Positions 53,578-64,000 of a DNA stretch of 64,000 bases are shown here, piece by piece. This DNA is from Gymnorhina tibicen (taxonomy: Eukaryota; Chordata; Aves; Passeriformes; Artamidae), in assembly GCA_013399875.1 (NCBI GenBank), contig VXAZ01004023.1:1774372-1838371 (forward strand), given 5' to 3'. The first letter of the stretch is position 1, and every line of letters begins with the position of its first letter. The position numbers and the translations under genes are program-made. The notes under the pieces are model-generated. The model had not been told where the DNA came from, ran no database searches, and saw nothing but the letters and a program-made list of their open reading frames with translations.

Positions 53578-54046
53578 GTGTGGCGATGTCGGGGAAGAGA
53601 GGTCCCTGGTCTTTGGCACTCCCTAGGCAGCTTGCTTTGCTTGGAGGGATTCTGGAGAAGACAAAACACCACGGGGCAAATTAATTAAAAAAACCCCAAA
53701 CCCCCCCGTTTCAGTATAAGCTTCAGTGGTCTCTCCTGGAGTTAACATGCTTTATCAAGTTGACTTTTTCAAGTCAACTCGAACATTTCAAGGGGAAAAA
53801 AAACCACCAAAGAGCACCACTCTCTAAAAGGAATTCAGAGTAAATGCCAATACGCCCTACAAAATTTAGACATTTTCCCATATTCGGTCTCCGTAACAGT
53901 CAGAAGTTGTGTGACTGTGACTCCTGACGGAAGGAATGTGGGGGGCTTTCTCAGGGCAGAGAGGTCCCCGGCTTAGAGGACAGACTTTAGTGGTCTCTTG
54001 CGGAGTTAACCTGTTAAAGACACTTCACGAACATTTCAGGGGGAAA
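53578..54046. repeat. Diverged tandem duplication upstream of PDP1
   Basis: Copy 1 has GAGAGGTCCCTGG near 53599 and, at 53722-53800, CAGTGGTCTCTCCTGGAGTT...GAACATTTCAAGGGG. Copy 2 has GAGAGGTCCCCGG near 53959 and, at 53986-54046, TAGTGGTCTCTTGCGGAGTT...GAACATTTCAGGGGG. The order of matches is the same in both. Copy 1 is longer by insertions, one of which holds a 9-bp hairpin. Confidence 0.7.
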
Positions 54047-54640
54047 GCCCCACGGCCCCGTTTCCCACTCGGAAAAGCGCGCCCCGGGGGCTCTCCCTCC
54101 CCTCACGCACACCCTGGCGTGAGGGGGGCGGACACACCGCGCGCCGCCGCCGCCGCGTTCGCGCCTTCCCGCGCCTGAGCGGTGCGCGCGCACGCAGCGC
54201 CCCCTCCTCCTCCCGCCCCCCGCGCGCTCCCTCAGCCTCCGCGTCACGTGCCCGCCTTGCCCTCCTCGGCAGCCAATGGGCGGCGCGCCTCGCGCCGCAG
54301 GGCCCTTTATAAGGCGCGGCGGCCGCAGGCGTGAGGCGGTGGCTGGCGGGGGGTCCGGGAGCGGCGGGTGCATTCGGGGCGGCGCGGTCCTTCCACCCGC
54401 CTCCCTTCCTGTGCCGCACGGTCCTTCTACCCGTCTCCCTGAGCCGCCCGGGAAAGGCCCAGGTCTGTGCCCGGGACGGGAGGAGGAGGAGGAGGTGGTG
54501 GTCGTGCCGGAGGCGGGCGGGCAGCTGGGGCGGGGCGGCCATGTCGGGGCCGTGCAGNGCGGAACTGGCTCGGTCCCATCGCCGGGCGAGCGGCAGCAGC
54601 GGCGCTGTGCGCCCGCAGAAGGGCTGTGTGTGCGTGTCTC
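53930..54640 (+). promoter_or_regulatory. PDP1: PDP1 CpG island
   Basis: Sharp rise in CG dinucleotides (GCCGCCGCCGCCGCG, GCGCGCGCACGC and similar) over about 700 bases just before the first PDP1 coding exon. One undetermined base (N) lies at 54558 inside the GC-rich tract. Confidence 0.85.
54245..54335 (+). promoter_or_regulatory. PDP1: PDP1 core promoter: CACGTG, CCAAT, TATA-like box
   Basis: CACGTG E-box at 54245-54250, CCAAT at 54273-54277 and TTTATAA at 54306-54312, in the usual order and at spacings that predict transcription starting near 54335-54345. CACGTG can bind USF or MYC/MAX-type factors; binding here is inference. Confidence 0.6.
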
Positions 54641-54770
54641 CTCCTGTGTGCCGTCCCACCGCCGTGCCGAAGCTCTACGTCTTCTCTAACAAACTCTCTG
54701 CCTTGCTTCTCCCCCCGCCCCCCGGGCTTCTGCTTTGTGGATGTTGGCGGCTTCATGTTGTGACAGGAGA

Positions 54771-54801
54771 ATGTGTGTATGTCCTGGGCCCAGGCGGATC
54801 G
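54771..54801 (+). CDS. PDP1: PDP1 upstream coding exon (long N-terminus)
   Basis: ATG at 54771 opens MCVCPGPRRI and a final base before the donor GTATGT at 54802. The same ten residues begin the long human PDP1 isoform, so this exon is conserved. An in-frame stop (TAA 54687-54689) lies upstream, so the frame does not extend further. The transcript probably starts near 54.34 kb; whether the 5' UTR is continuous to 54770 cannot be seen. Confidence 0.85.
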
Positions 54802-57800
54802 GTATGTATCTCCCTTCATGGAGCGACGGGCTCGGGGGTCGGATGGGACCCGGGAAGGGGCTGCTAGGCTGGGCTGTGTCTGAGAGCTGAGGCCGGAGGG
54901 AAGGATTAACGGTGCTGCTTGTGTTGAGTGCTTCTTGTTCCTCCTCCCCACCTCCTCGTCCTCTCCAGCTGGCTCATTCAGGTCTGTCAGGTGTAGGAAA
55001 GGCACCCGAGTAAGTGTTTTTACCTGAAGCCATGGGTGTCTTTGGCACCGTGTTTTGGAGGAACCTGTCTGTGCAGTGTCAATTAGCCCTCAGAGAATGG
55101 CTATAATGAGCCTTATTAAAGAAAGGTGGAACATTTTTCTGTTTTTTTAGTGTAGTACTAAAAAACCCCTAAGTTGACCATCTGACTCATTATTGGTCAT
55201 ATTATGTTTACAGTTTGAAAAATGGCACTTGTGCCCTGCTCTGGGCTTAGAGAGGTATTTACACTGGATTGATTCTAGTATCTTGACAAATCTTGATTGA
55301 ACTGTGAAATTTTTACTTCTTTTTCTTCTCTGCCATCTTTTGATCAGCCATAATGATCTTGGGATCTTAATTATTTAAAGGCTAGCTGGAGTGTCTGGTT
55401 ATATTTGGGGGATCTGTGTTGTGGGGGTAAATGGGAGAGACTAACTTCAGTTCAGGTTTGGACACTTGGAAATACTCATTTACTTAATCAACTTGGAGTT
55501 ATTGAATCTGGTATGTGAAACAGACTGATCTCTTAAGCTGACACAGATCTACTGTAAATGATACGAGCCATTTCCACGAGGAAAATGGGAGGCCAACTTT
55601 TTAGTACTTCCTCTTGGATTTCATGTAACATTTGGTAAATGAATGATTAAAAATCAGCAAAATATCCTGTGTTGGCACTGCAGAACTGTTACAGGAGCAG
55701 TACATTTGTATTTTTGCTACATCATGGACCAACAAAACTGTCAGAACAGTTGAGGCACCACTGTGGGTCAGCACTGAACACAAATGCTGAGCAGCCGGGA
55801 GAAGTTGATTCAATGGGAGTCTAAATGGGAGACCAGTGCTGAAGCTGAGGTGCTGCTGCAGGCCAGGCACATCCGTAGAACCTTAAGGTTACTGTTCTGT
55901 AAGCAAAATCGTTGCTTTTAAATGTCACGTGAAGAAATATGCATAACTGTTACCAAAATAGCTCCCATATAATTAGAAGGCAGTGAATAGAATTTAAAAT
56001 CTATATTTGGAGTTGCAGTCTCCTGCTGTCATGCTGTGTGCATGTGAAGCCTGGGCTGGAGAAGCAATGGCCAACATAAATTCAGTATGCATCTGGAAGC
56101 TTGAGCCAATTCACTGCTGCTGGGCGTCTGGACTACAGCCCGAGCTCTTCCTGGTACCTGCACAACAGAAAACTTCAGTCTTCACAGATGTCAGTGGGAG
56201 ACTCGAGAGAGTTTTTGTCAATGTATGACAGTCACTCATTAGTACTGGGAAGTCAGCAGAGTGATAGCAACATGAATTCTACTCTGCTTTCAGCACTTAC
56301 ATCTCATGTAACAGAGAAATGGGCTCCAATCTGGTTTACTTAAAAAGAACAAACAAGCTTGGAGGGAAGACTGTGACTTGCTTCCCTTTCTTGAAACAGA
56401 GTGAGTGGGATAAAGCTTCATATGTTTTCAGGCACATCTCAGCTGGTCTAGGTGATCAGAATCCTATGGCTGAAGCTATGGAAAGCTTATGGAATGGGGT
56501 GATTGCAAAATGCAATTTCTCCTATATTGTATGATCCTTTAGACTGAGTATTGGGGCTTGCTGCCTATTTTACTGGGGTTGAGTCTCCTCTGAAATATTG
56601 GTATGCCTGCTTGGCTAAAAAAAACCAAACCATTTAGTGGCTGAAGCACCTTGCATAACACAGCAATATCCATTTCTTCAGTAAAACAATTTGACATCTA
56701 GCAGTGCTGATAGATTAGTACTTAGGAGTGCAGTAAGCCTTCTAATGGTCTTTTCTGAGAAAAAGCTTTTATTATTAAACTTGAGCATAAAAGAGAAAAT
56801 TGAATTTGCCTTAAATGTGTGTACTTCACACAAGGCACAGTTCAACTCCGTTTCCACTCTGGAATTGTTTCTCAAGTATTACACTGTAAAAGACTTCCTG
56901 ATAATGAGGCACAGTGAATAAGGCTTTTGAGAGGCACTCTCGCTGATGTTGTGGTTTGGTATGTAAATGGGGACAAGAAAGAGTATGCTAGCATAACTCT
57001 TCAGGGAAGTGAATAGTAAGGAAAGCTTTTAGATGTGGCAAGTAGCAGCAGAACATTTTTTCAGGAAGTAGTGGTTTGTCTTAACACTGAACTAGCTTTA
57101 GAGTATTGTGCAAGCCTCTGTTCTAGACATCGAAGCAAATAATTTGCATATAGTCCTTCAATTGAGTAGCTTTTTAAAGTGTTTTATCTTAAAATTTACT
57201 GGGGTGGAATAGCTGTTGGAAATACATACTTCCTTTCTACCTCATGTACTTAAGCTAGAAAGTTGCTGCATAGACTGCTGTGGCTATTTTGTATATGTCA
57301 CACAAGTTTGAAGTTTTATGTGTAAAAGGGGGGAGAAGAAAAAAAACCTGCTACTGACTTCTGATTGCATAAAGAATATCTGTTCTCTATCACCTACTGC
57401 TTGCTTCCGTTGTCTAAACGATCTTCATTGTATGTAATCTCAGAGTTGTTTCTTGAGTCCTCCTGTTAGATGTTTTCTCTTCTTCAGCCTTATAGAAAGA
57501 GTTTTCTTCCTTGTGTGCCATGTCTGTCTCTGTCAGGTGTGAAATCACCAGGAAAGTAAATATCTGTAAAAGTCCTGTGGCAACTCTGTAGAGTGCTCCA
57601 TGCTAACCATTGTGCAAAGTTGTTTGAAGCTTCATTGACTGTCTGAGTCATGCTTTCACTTCCTGCCTGCTATCTGAGTGGGCATAATACCATACCTCAG
57701 CACAGGTATTTTGGCTCTAGCTTTTTGGTTACAGCCCAATGTAGTGTCTATAAACAAGCACCTCATAATGCCTTTCTTTGTCAAGTCCTTTGAAGCTATG

Positions 57801-59565
57801 AACTCCATATAATAAGCAACTTGGTTAGGAGCTGTAAACATCTTAACACAGAATTCTGGGGAAAAAAATCTGTTAGCTGTCCCGCTAAGCATAGTTGTTC
57901 TCTTGTCTTTCAGCAATTCCAGTCCGAAGCTCCAGGCTGCCATTGTTGTCTGATGCCATGCCAGCACCAGCTCATCTGTTCCCATTGATTCGTAACTGTG
58001 AGATTAGCAGAATAGGCAGTACTGCGTGTTACTGCCACCATAGACATCTGTGTTGTTTGTCATCTCATTTTGCTCACAGTCACTTCAGATATGCACCGCA
58101 GAAGAAATTTGCGGCACTTTATAGGCCAAAGGAGCACTTTAATCACTTTATTCACACAAAGGATTATGCTTCTACGCCACAGAGGTTTTACCTCACCCCT
58201 CCACAGGTCAACAGCATTCTGAAGGCAAATGAATACAGTTTCAAAGTCCCAGAATTTGATGGTAAAAATATAAGTTCTGTCCTTGGCTTCGATAGCAACC
58301 AGTTGCCTGCTAATGCTCCGATAGAGGACCGGAGGAGTGCAGCCACTTGTTTACAGACGAGAGGGATGCTTCTGGGTGTGTTTGATGGCCATGCAGGCTG
58401 TGCTTGTGCTCAAGCTGTCAGTGAAAGACTGTTTTACTACATTGCTGTCTCTTTGTTACCTCATGAGACTTTACTTGAAATAGAAAATGCTGTGGAGAGT
58501 GGCAGAGCTCTCTTGCCCATTTTACAGTGGCACAAGCATCCCAATGATTATTTTAGCAAAGAGGCTTCCAAGCTTTACTTCAACAGTCTGAGAACTTACT
58601 GGCAGGAGCTGATTGATCTCAACAGTGGAGAGACTACTGATGTGAGAGAAGCTTTAATTAATGCCTTTAAGAGGCTTGATAATGATATTTCTTTGGAAGC
58701 TCAAGTAGGAGATCCAAATTCTTTTCTCAACTACCTAGTACTGCGAGTAGCATTTTCTGGTGCAACTGCCTGTGTAGCTCATGTGGATGGTGTCGACTTG
58801 CACATTGCAAACACAGGTGACAGTAGAGCAATGCTTGGTGTTCAGGAAGAAGATGGATCTTGGTCCGCAGTTAATTTGTCCTATGACCACAATGCACAAA
58901 ATGAACATGAGGTGGCACGTGTGAAAATGGAGCATCCAAAGTCTGAAGAGAAAAGTCTTGTGAAACAAGATCGTCTCTTGGGTCTCCTGATGCCTTTCAG
59001 AGCTTTTGGTGATGTGAAGTTTAAATGGAGTATTGAACTGCAGAAGAGAGTAATAGAATCAGGCCCAGATCAGCTGAATGACAATGAATATACAAAGTTT
59101 ATTCCTCCAAACTATCACACTCCCCCATACCTCACAGCTGAACCGGAAGTCATACATCACAAACTACGGCCACAGGATAAGTTCCTGGTTTTGGCCACAG
59201 ATGGGCTGTGGGAGACAATGCACAGGCAAGATGTGGCTAGAATTGTAGGGGAGTACCTCACTGGTGTTCACCACCAACAGCCAATAGCTGTTGGTGGCTA
59301 TAAGGTAACTTTGGGACAGATGCACGGTCTCTTAACAGAAAGGAGAGCAAGAATCTCTTCAGTATTCGAAGATCAGAATGCAGCAACTCACCTGATACGT
59401 CATGCAGTGGGTAACAATGAGTTTGGAACCGTGGATCATGAGCGACTGTCCAAGATGCTTAGTCTTCCCGAAGAGCTGGCTCGAATGTATAGAGATGACA
59501 TTACAATTATTGTGGTGCAGTTCAATTCACATGTTATAGGCGCATATCAAAATGAGGAATTGTGA
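54771..59565 (+). CDS. PDP1: PDP1, pyruvate dehydrogenase phosphatase catalytic subunit 1
   Basis: A Mg2+-dependent, Ca2+-stimulated PP2C-type serine phosphatase of the mitochondrial matrix. It dephosphorylates the E1-alpha subunit and so reactivates the pyruvate dehydrogenase complex. Two coding segments: 54771-54801 (MCVCPGPRRI plus one base) and 57914-59565 (stop TGA 59563-59565). This gives a 560-residue long form; the internal ATG at 57958 (MPAPAHLF) gives the usual 535-residue form. In the short form, residues 1-70 are a basic, Cys/His-rich transit peptide, and the mature start is probably A71 (YASTPQ). PP2C motifs: ED 123-124, VFDGHAG 141-147 (metal ligand D143), NTGDSRAM 285-292, ATDGLWE 413-419 (metal ligand D415) and RDDIT 512-516. 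The human forms are 562 and 537 residues. The catalytic part is nearly identical to mammals; the transit peptide is strongly diverged. The frame stays open five codons upstream of the 57914 acceptor, but that is intron sequence. Confidence 0.98.
54802..57913 (+). other. PDP1: PDP1 intron
   Basis: GT at 54802 and AG at 57912-57913. Unremarkable AT-rich sequence after the first few hundred bases. Open frames inside it show no similarity I recognise. Confidence 0.8.
57914..59565 (+). CDS. PDP1: PDP1 main coding exon
   Basis: Acceptor GTCTTTCAG ends at 57913. The exon reads (A)IPVRSSRLPLLSDA before the ATG at 57958 and runs without interruption to TGA at 59563-59565. One exon holds the whole catalytic domain, as in mammals. 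Confidence 0.97.
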
Positions 59566-61880
59566 ATTTAGTGCAGTGAACTAGTTACCAAAGGTGTAAC
59601 AAGGGCCAGTATGAGCAGCAAATTAAAAAAATCCACCCAAAAGTAAAATACAAAAAAGCTTTTGGCAAACAATTGTTTGTTTGCTAGATTCAGTGTATCT
59701 ATTGTTCCTGCCTTTCCCCAGAGTTCTAAATACATGGGAAGTGCTATTGACCTAATACAAAACTTGAAGAGTATGTCATAGCTTGGGAAAAGAGGTTTTT
59801 ATAACAACTTTGCACTATTGATTTCATGAACGCTGCTAAAAAAATGTCTTGAATTTGGCAAATTTGGATGAGGGAGGACATAGGATAAAGAATTAACTAT
59901 CAAAGATCTGGCTGTTTAAGAAACAGCTTGCTTATAAAATATCTGCAAATATATACACTTAAAGAAAAGTCAGAAGTATTGTTGAATTTTTTACAAGGCT
60001 AATTCTTGCGATGGTTATCTGTGAATATATTGTCTATTGTTTCTTCTAAGCAGAAGGTTACTTTAACCAAGTAAGTCTTCAGTGTAACAAAGTTGTCTCA
60101 CTTTCACATGGACAATGTCATCCACATAAGGATATTTGTCTAAGTGTTGACTTTCAATGCGGGTCTAAGCCATAATCAATACCTGAGATTCTGTTACAGC
60201 TTAATCATATCTTATGCACGGTAACTTCTAAATTTCTTGTGCATTAATACTTGGCTGTGGGTTTCTGCACAACTTGTAGGGCAATAACACATTACAACAT
60301 GCAGCAAGATACCAGATAACTTTGTGGAGGACTTCAGTTTTCAGTATAAAGAAATTTTTCAGACTTTTTGAGAAGTAAGTACTGTTGTTTGAGGCTGTGT
60401 TTGCTTTCCTAAAGGTTATGTCCATCATGGACTTCACCCCTCTCTGGTGTTGCTTATCTAGTAAGTAATTTTTCACCTGAAAAGACCAGGAAATCATTGC
60501 TAACCTCTTTGTAGCTTTGTAACTTGCACTCATTTTCACTTTGGATATTTCAAAAGGTCACTTGTATGTCTGTCACTTGAACTCATATGCGTAAGTTGGC
60601 TAAAAACTACAAATTACAAAAAATTGAAGTATGGCTTGTAAATAGCATTTTAACTGGGAAACTCACTGGCATGCAATGTGTATGTTCAGTGGCTATTTCT
60701 AGCAACTTCTTTCAGTTGTGTGTTTCTGAGCAGCTGGTGTGTGCATGTTTTTACAGTCCAGAATGCTATCACAGAGCAATCTCTGAAATGGGTCTCTCTG
60801 GCTTGTAATGGTTGAATTTGAACTTAAAAGATTGGCTACACTTGTGTGCCAAAATTGTTGGGCTTATAACACTAAAAGTAGAGACTGACAGCTAATTGGT
60901 CATCATTGCATCTATTTTAGGTATGTTGCATTGTATACAGATTTATTTTAACCTGCCCTTAGATTAAAAACTGAAATGCCCGCTGAAATACTAGTCCTTG
61001 ATGACTGAGAGAACACATTTAACTTTATTCCTGGGTTCTAGAGAACAAAGATAGGTCAGCTTATTTCACTTTACCAAGGTGTTTCAGTTAAAATACCTCC
61101 CTAGCCCTCATCATAGTTAGTGAAATCAACACTTTACTCAATTAACTGAAATATGCTAGGTTTCTAAAGTGGCATTTTCTACTAAGTATGTCTTGCCAGT
61201 TAATGCTACTGTTACATAGGGTGCACTTAGTTTGAACAATGAACCTGTCCTGTAGTAAACATTGGCTCCTCAAACTCAAAAATGCTATGTGTACTTAGTG
61301 GCCTGCAGCTTTAGTGTGTCTCTACCTAACCTTTACTATCAGCATTAATATTGCTGTAAGGTTAATGATACCGAAGTTCACATTCAAAATGTGCACAACC
61401 CTTCTTTATTTGAAGGGAAAAGGGGAACTCTGAAATGCTTAGACAAGTACTGGCTGTTGACATTGCTTCTGTATGTTGTGTTTTGGTGACTGTGTCATTA
61501 AGTAGGTCAATAGACTATGTTCTATCATTCAAATGCAGTATGTATCTCAGCTGTTGCAGTATTTAACTTTCTTACTTTTTTTTACTGTTAAAGCTCTATT
61601 AACATGCATTGATGTATTTAACCTATGATTGTTGATAGAGATTTGGTACAAGTCATAGCTAGAAGAAATGCACATTGGTCCCATGGATACAACTTTTATT
61701 GAGGAACAGCTGCTTTTTGTAGTAAAGATACTTAAGTATGGGGTCAGACAGTATTTATATATTGCTTGGAGACTTGCTCAGTATGTATGCAGTGAATAGA
61801 AGCAGCATAACTGCCTGCTGAACAGGTGATGTGAACAAACATCTTTTAACAGATTCCAATAAAATGATTGATTATGCAGA
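59566..61880 (+). other. PDP1: PDP1 3' untranslated region (probable extent)
   Basis: About 2.3 kb of AT-rich sequence with no coding feature, ending at the first strong AATAAA in good context (61858). Extent is inferred from that signal. Confidence 0.6.
61858..61863 (+). terminator. PDP1: PDP1 polyadenylation signal AATAAA
   Basis: Canonical AATAAA followed after about 30 bases by a GT-rich stretch (GTGTATTGAGTTGATG), as expected downstream of a cleavage site. Confidence 0.65.
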
Positions 61881-62700
61881 AATCCACGTGTATTGAGTTG
61901 ATGAAGAATGTGATCTCTTGTTCTGCTAGGACTTGGTTCTTTTGTGTGGTTCCTGTTATGAATGCATCAGATGGCCAATGGAAGTGAAGTATAAATGGAA
62001 ACAAACTGAGAATTTAACTTCAGAGCTCTTCAATGCCACTGTGAGGCTCAATGCCACCCTGCGTCAGGCGTGCTGGTGCTGCCTCCCCCAGGCAGCAACG
62101 CTCAGATCCTTCCATCAGTATTGCTGCGTGTCTCAGTTCCCAGCACCTCATGAGTGCCTCCAGGGCCAGTGCTGCTGAGGAAGCAGCATCATTTCGGATC
62201 TTAAAGCTGTGTACTGTACTCTGTATAGAGCACTACAGCATTTCATAAACAGTCTAAAATATGTGCAGATTAAATTGGGGTAAGAACAAGCTGATGGTGA
62301 GCTAAACAGAAACAGCTCTTGTGCCACAGGCTGAGGACACATTTGCCTTGTCTACCAGAATTGTTGCATTGCAGAAAGTACAGTTATTGTGTATGTAAGG
62401 GTGATGCTGGGATTGCTTTTTCAGATGAGGATTTTACAGCTGCAAATGTGGTTCAACCAGGAAGGATGGCTGAATCTTCACAGTCAACATGAGATTCACC
62501 TTAATCTTTAAAACTGTTCTAGATGAGTGTGTCAGTTTAACAGTAATATTAGGTAAGAGAGGAGTGGGAGATCTGGTATCTGTACTTTCAACTTAAGGCT
62601 CTGTTAACTCTGTTCCCTGGTGTTCAGTGGTACGTGTGTTGTATTTGCCTTTGGCAGTATTTTACAACTACTCTTGTGGTAACTTCTGTATTCTCAGTTT
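61881..62700. other. Intergenic sequence after PDP1
   Basis: No gene or repeat recognised between the PDP1 polyadenylation signal and the CR1 3' end. Confidence 0.5.
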
Positions 62701-62702
62701 AC

Positions 62703-63130
62703 TAAGGTTGGAAAAGACCTCTAAGATCATTGAGTCCAACTCATGTTAACCTAGCATGGTCAGGTCCACCATTCAACTGTGTCCCAAAGCATGGGACCAC
62801 ATCTTCATGGGGTTTTTTTATACTTCCATGGGTGGTGATTCTGCCACTTTCTTGGGCAGCCTGTCTCAGTGCCTGGCCACCCATCAATAAATTTTTTCTA
62901 GTATCCAATCTAAACCTCCCCTGGTGCAACTTAAGGCAGTTTCCTCTTGTAGTATCACTTTTTACATGGGAGAAAAGTCTGAGCCTCACCTGTCTATAAC
63001 CTCCTTTCAGGTGGTTGTAGAGAGCAATAAGGTCTCCCTTAAGCCTCCTCCACTAAACACTAGCTCCCACAGCTGCTCCTCCTAAGACTTGTGCTCCAGT
63101 GTTCGTTTACCCTCTATGTGCATGACTTTG
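62703..63130 (-). mobile_element. CR1 LINE 3'-end fragment, minus strand
   Basis: Starts with AGGTTGGAAAAGACCTCTAA...GATCATTGAGTCCAAC, the reverse complement of the CR1 3' terminus. It continues into reversed ORF2 coding sequence (minus strand reads [20 protein letters not shown] and [10 protein letters not shown]). Frameshifted and 5'-truncated, as most CR1 copies are. Confidence 0.93.
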
Positions 63131-63739
63131 AGTACAGGACTTAAAATATTTGCCCTTTCCACTCATTTCCTCATTGCAGGGTGGAGTTTTGCATAAAGCA
63201 GACTTGTAAAACATGACCTACAGCAAGGAGCATAGCCTCAATCTGAGGTACTGTTTGTAGCTAGATTCTTGAACATGGGTCCCTGTATTTAGAACAATTC
63301 CAGAGTGAGAGGATGTTTCGTAACTATTTGTGATACGTGCTCAGCAGAATGGCTACGCTACTCTGTTCTTCCTCACTGGGGAGTCATATCTGTGATGAGA
63401 TTACCTGGCATAGAACTAGAAACCTGAATATCCCTGTAAGCATCTATGGTGACCTAAGCTCCCTGTTGCAGTCTATCTGCTTTCATAACAAAAACAAATA
63501 TATGCTGTCTGATTTGCACCAGGGGCCATTGTGGCATAGACTGCCAAACGCTGTCATGAGTGCTGCTGCACAGCAGTCCAAGAACAGTGCTAGCACAAGG
63601 CATTTTGGGATACCAGTGGAGTTGGCATCTTTTAGTGGATATGCTTGATCCTGTGTGAGAAACTTGTGCGGCTCCTGATTGTTTTTCAGTATTGTATAAG
63701 TAGAAACAAAATCTGTGAAGTTGGAATACCTGGAGGAAA
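63131..63739. other. Intergenic sequence between CR1 and LTR
   Basis: No gene recognised. The open frames on both strands (up to about 110 codons) show no known domain. No retroviral internal sequence or primer-binding site is evident next to the LTR. Confidence 0.5.
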
Positions 63740-63741
63740 CA

Positions 63742-64000
63742 TGTAGGTGTCGCTGCCTCGAGATGGACGGAAAGAAAATCACCACACAAAGTCCAAGTCC
63801 GGGGAAAGAAGCCATTTAATTTACTAATTAAAATAGCCTTTTATAAGGTGGTTCGCAAAGATGTCAGGAGGCCATTGGTCCTTTGACCAGCCACCCCTCA
63901 GCACAATTGTTCTAGTATTCTAGAACACCCATTTCAAAATATTTTCCACAGTAGAGTAGCAAAGCTAGGAAAACAAGTGGCAGGTGTTAGATAAAGAATT
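63742..64000 (-). mobile_element. Retroviral-type LTR, minus strand, cut by the window edge
   Basis: Read on the minus strand there is a CCAAT box (63873-63878), a TATAAAA box (63838-63844) and an ATTAAA polyadenylation signal (63815-63820) in U3-R-U5 order, followed by a U5-like tail that ends in CA near 63742. No primer-binding site follows that end, so it is a solo LTR or the 3' LTR of an element lying to the right. Family not assigned. It contains no protein-coding part in this window. Confidence 0.6.

Noticed and set aside
57895..57913. Extension of the PDP1 frame six codons upstream of AIPVRSS
   Set aside because: It begins at a TTG and lies in the polypyrimidine tract and acceptor of the intron. 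The true upstream codons come from the exon ending at 54801.

Overview
The window is vertebrate nuclear DNA, most likely from a bird. Three things point there: spliced genes with canonical GT-AG introns, several fragments of CR1-type LINEs (the main retrotransposon of birds and other sauropsids), and the vertebrate gene pair TMEM67-PDP1, which lie next to each other in the same orientation in mammals. No operons, bacterial genes, CRISPR arrays, tRNAs or rRNAs were seen. Most open frames are chance frames in introns or spacer.

Layout. (1) 52-27442, plus strand: TMEM67 (meckelin). All coding exons except the first are present (27 exons, numbered 2-28 by matching the human gene), giving about 920 residues that join in frame. 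Its introns hold CR1 fragments (12.9-14.3 kb and 21.1 kb) and small simple repeats. (2) 27.4-53.9 kb: a spacer of about 26 kb with no gene I can name. It holds a possible orphan membrane-segment exon (28002-28085), a CpG-dense patch near 36.8-37.1 kb, two copies of a short A-tailed element (39.3 and 42.4 kb), a long perfect AT palindrome (44.3 kb) and a CR1 3' end (50.3 kb). (3) 53.6-54.8 kb: a diverged tandem duplication running into the PDP1 CpG island, which has CACGTG, CCAAT and TATA-like elements. (4) 54771-59565, plus strand: PDP1 (pyruvate dehydrogenase phosphatase catalytic subunit 1), with a 31-base coding part in an upstream exon and one large exon holding the rest. A probable 3' UTR runs to a polyadenylation signal at 61858. 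(5) 62.7-64 kb: an inverted CR1 3' end, then a retroviral-type LTR on the minus strand that runs off the window.

The two genes do not form a pathway. TMEM67 acts at the ciliary transition zone and in Wnt signalling. PDP1 acts in the mitochondrial matrix, reactivating the pyruvate dehydrogenase complex. They are simply syntenic neighbours. I found no clear previously undescribed system. The best leads are the orphan exon pair after TMEM67, the dual N-terminus and overlapping upstream frame of PDP1, the duplicated block before the PDP1 promoter, and the A-tailed repeat pair.
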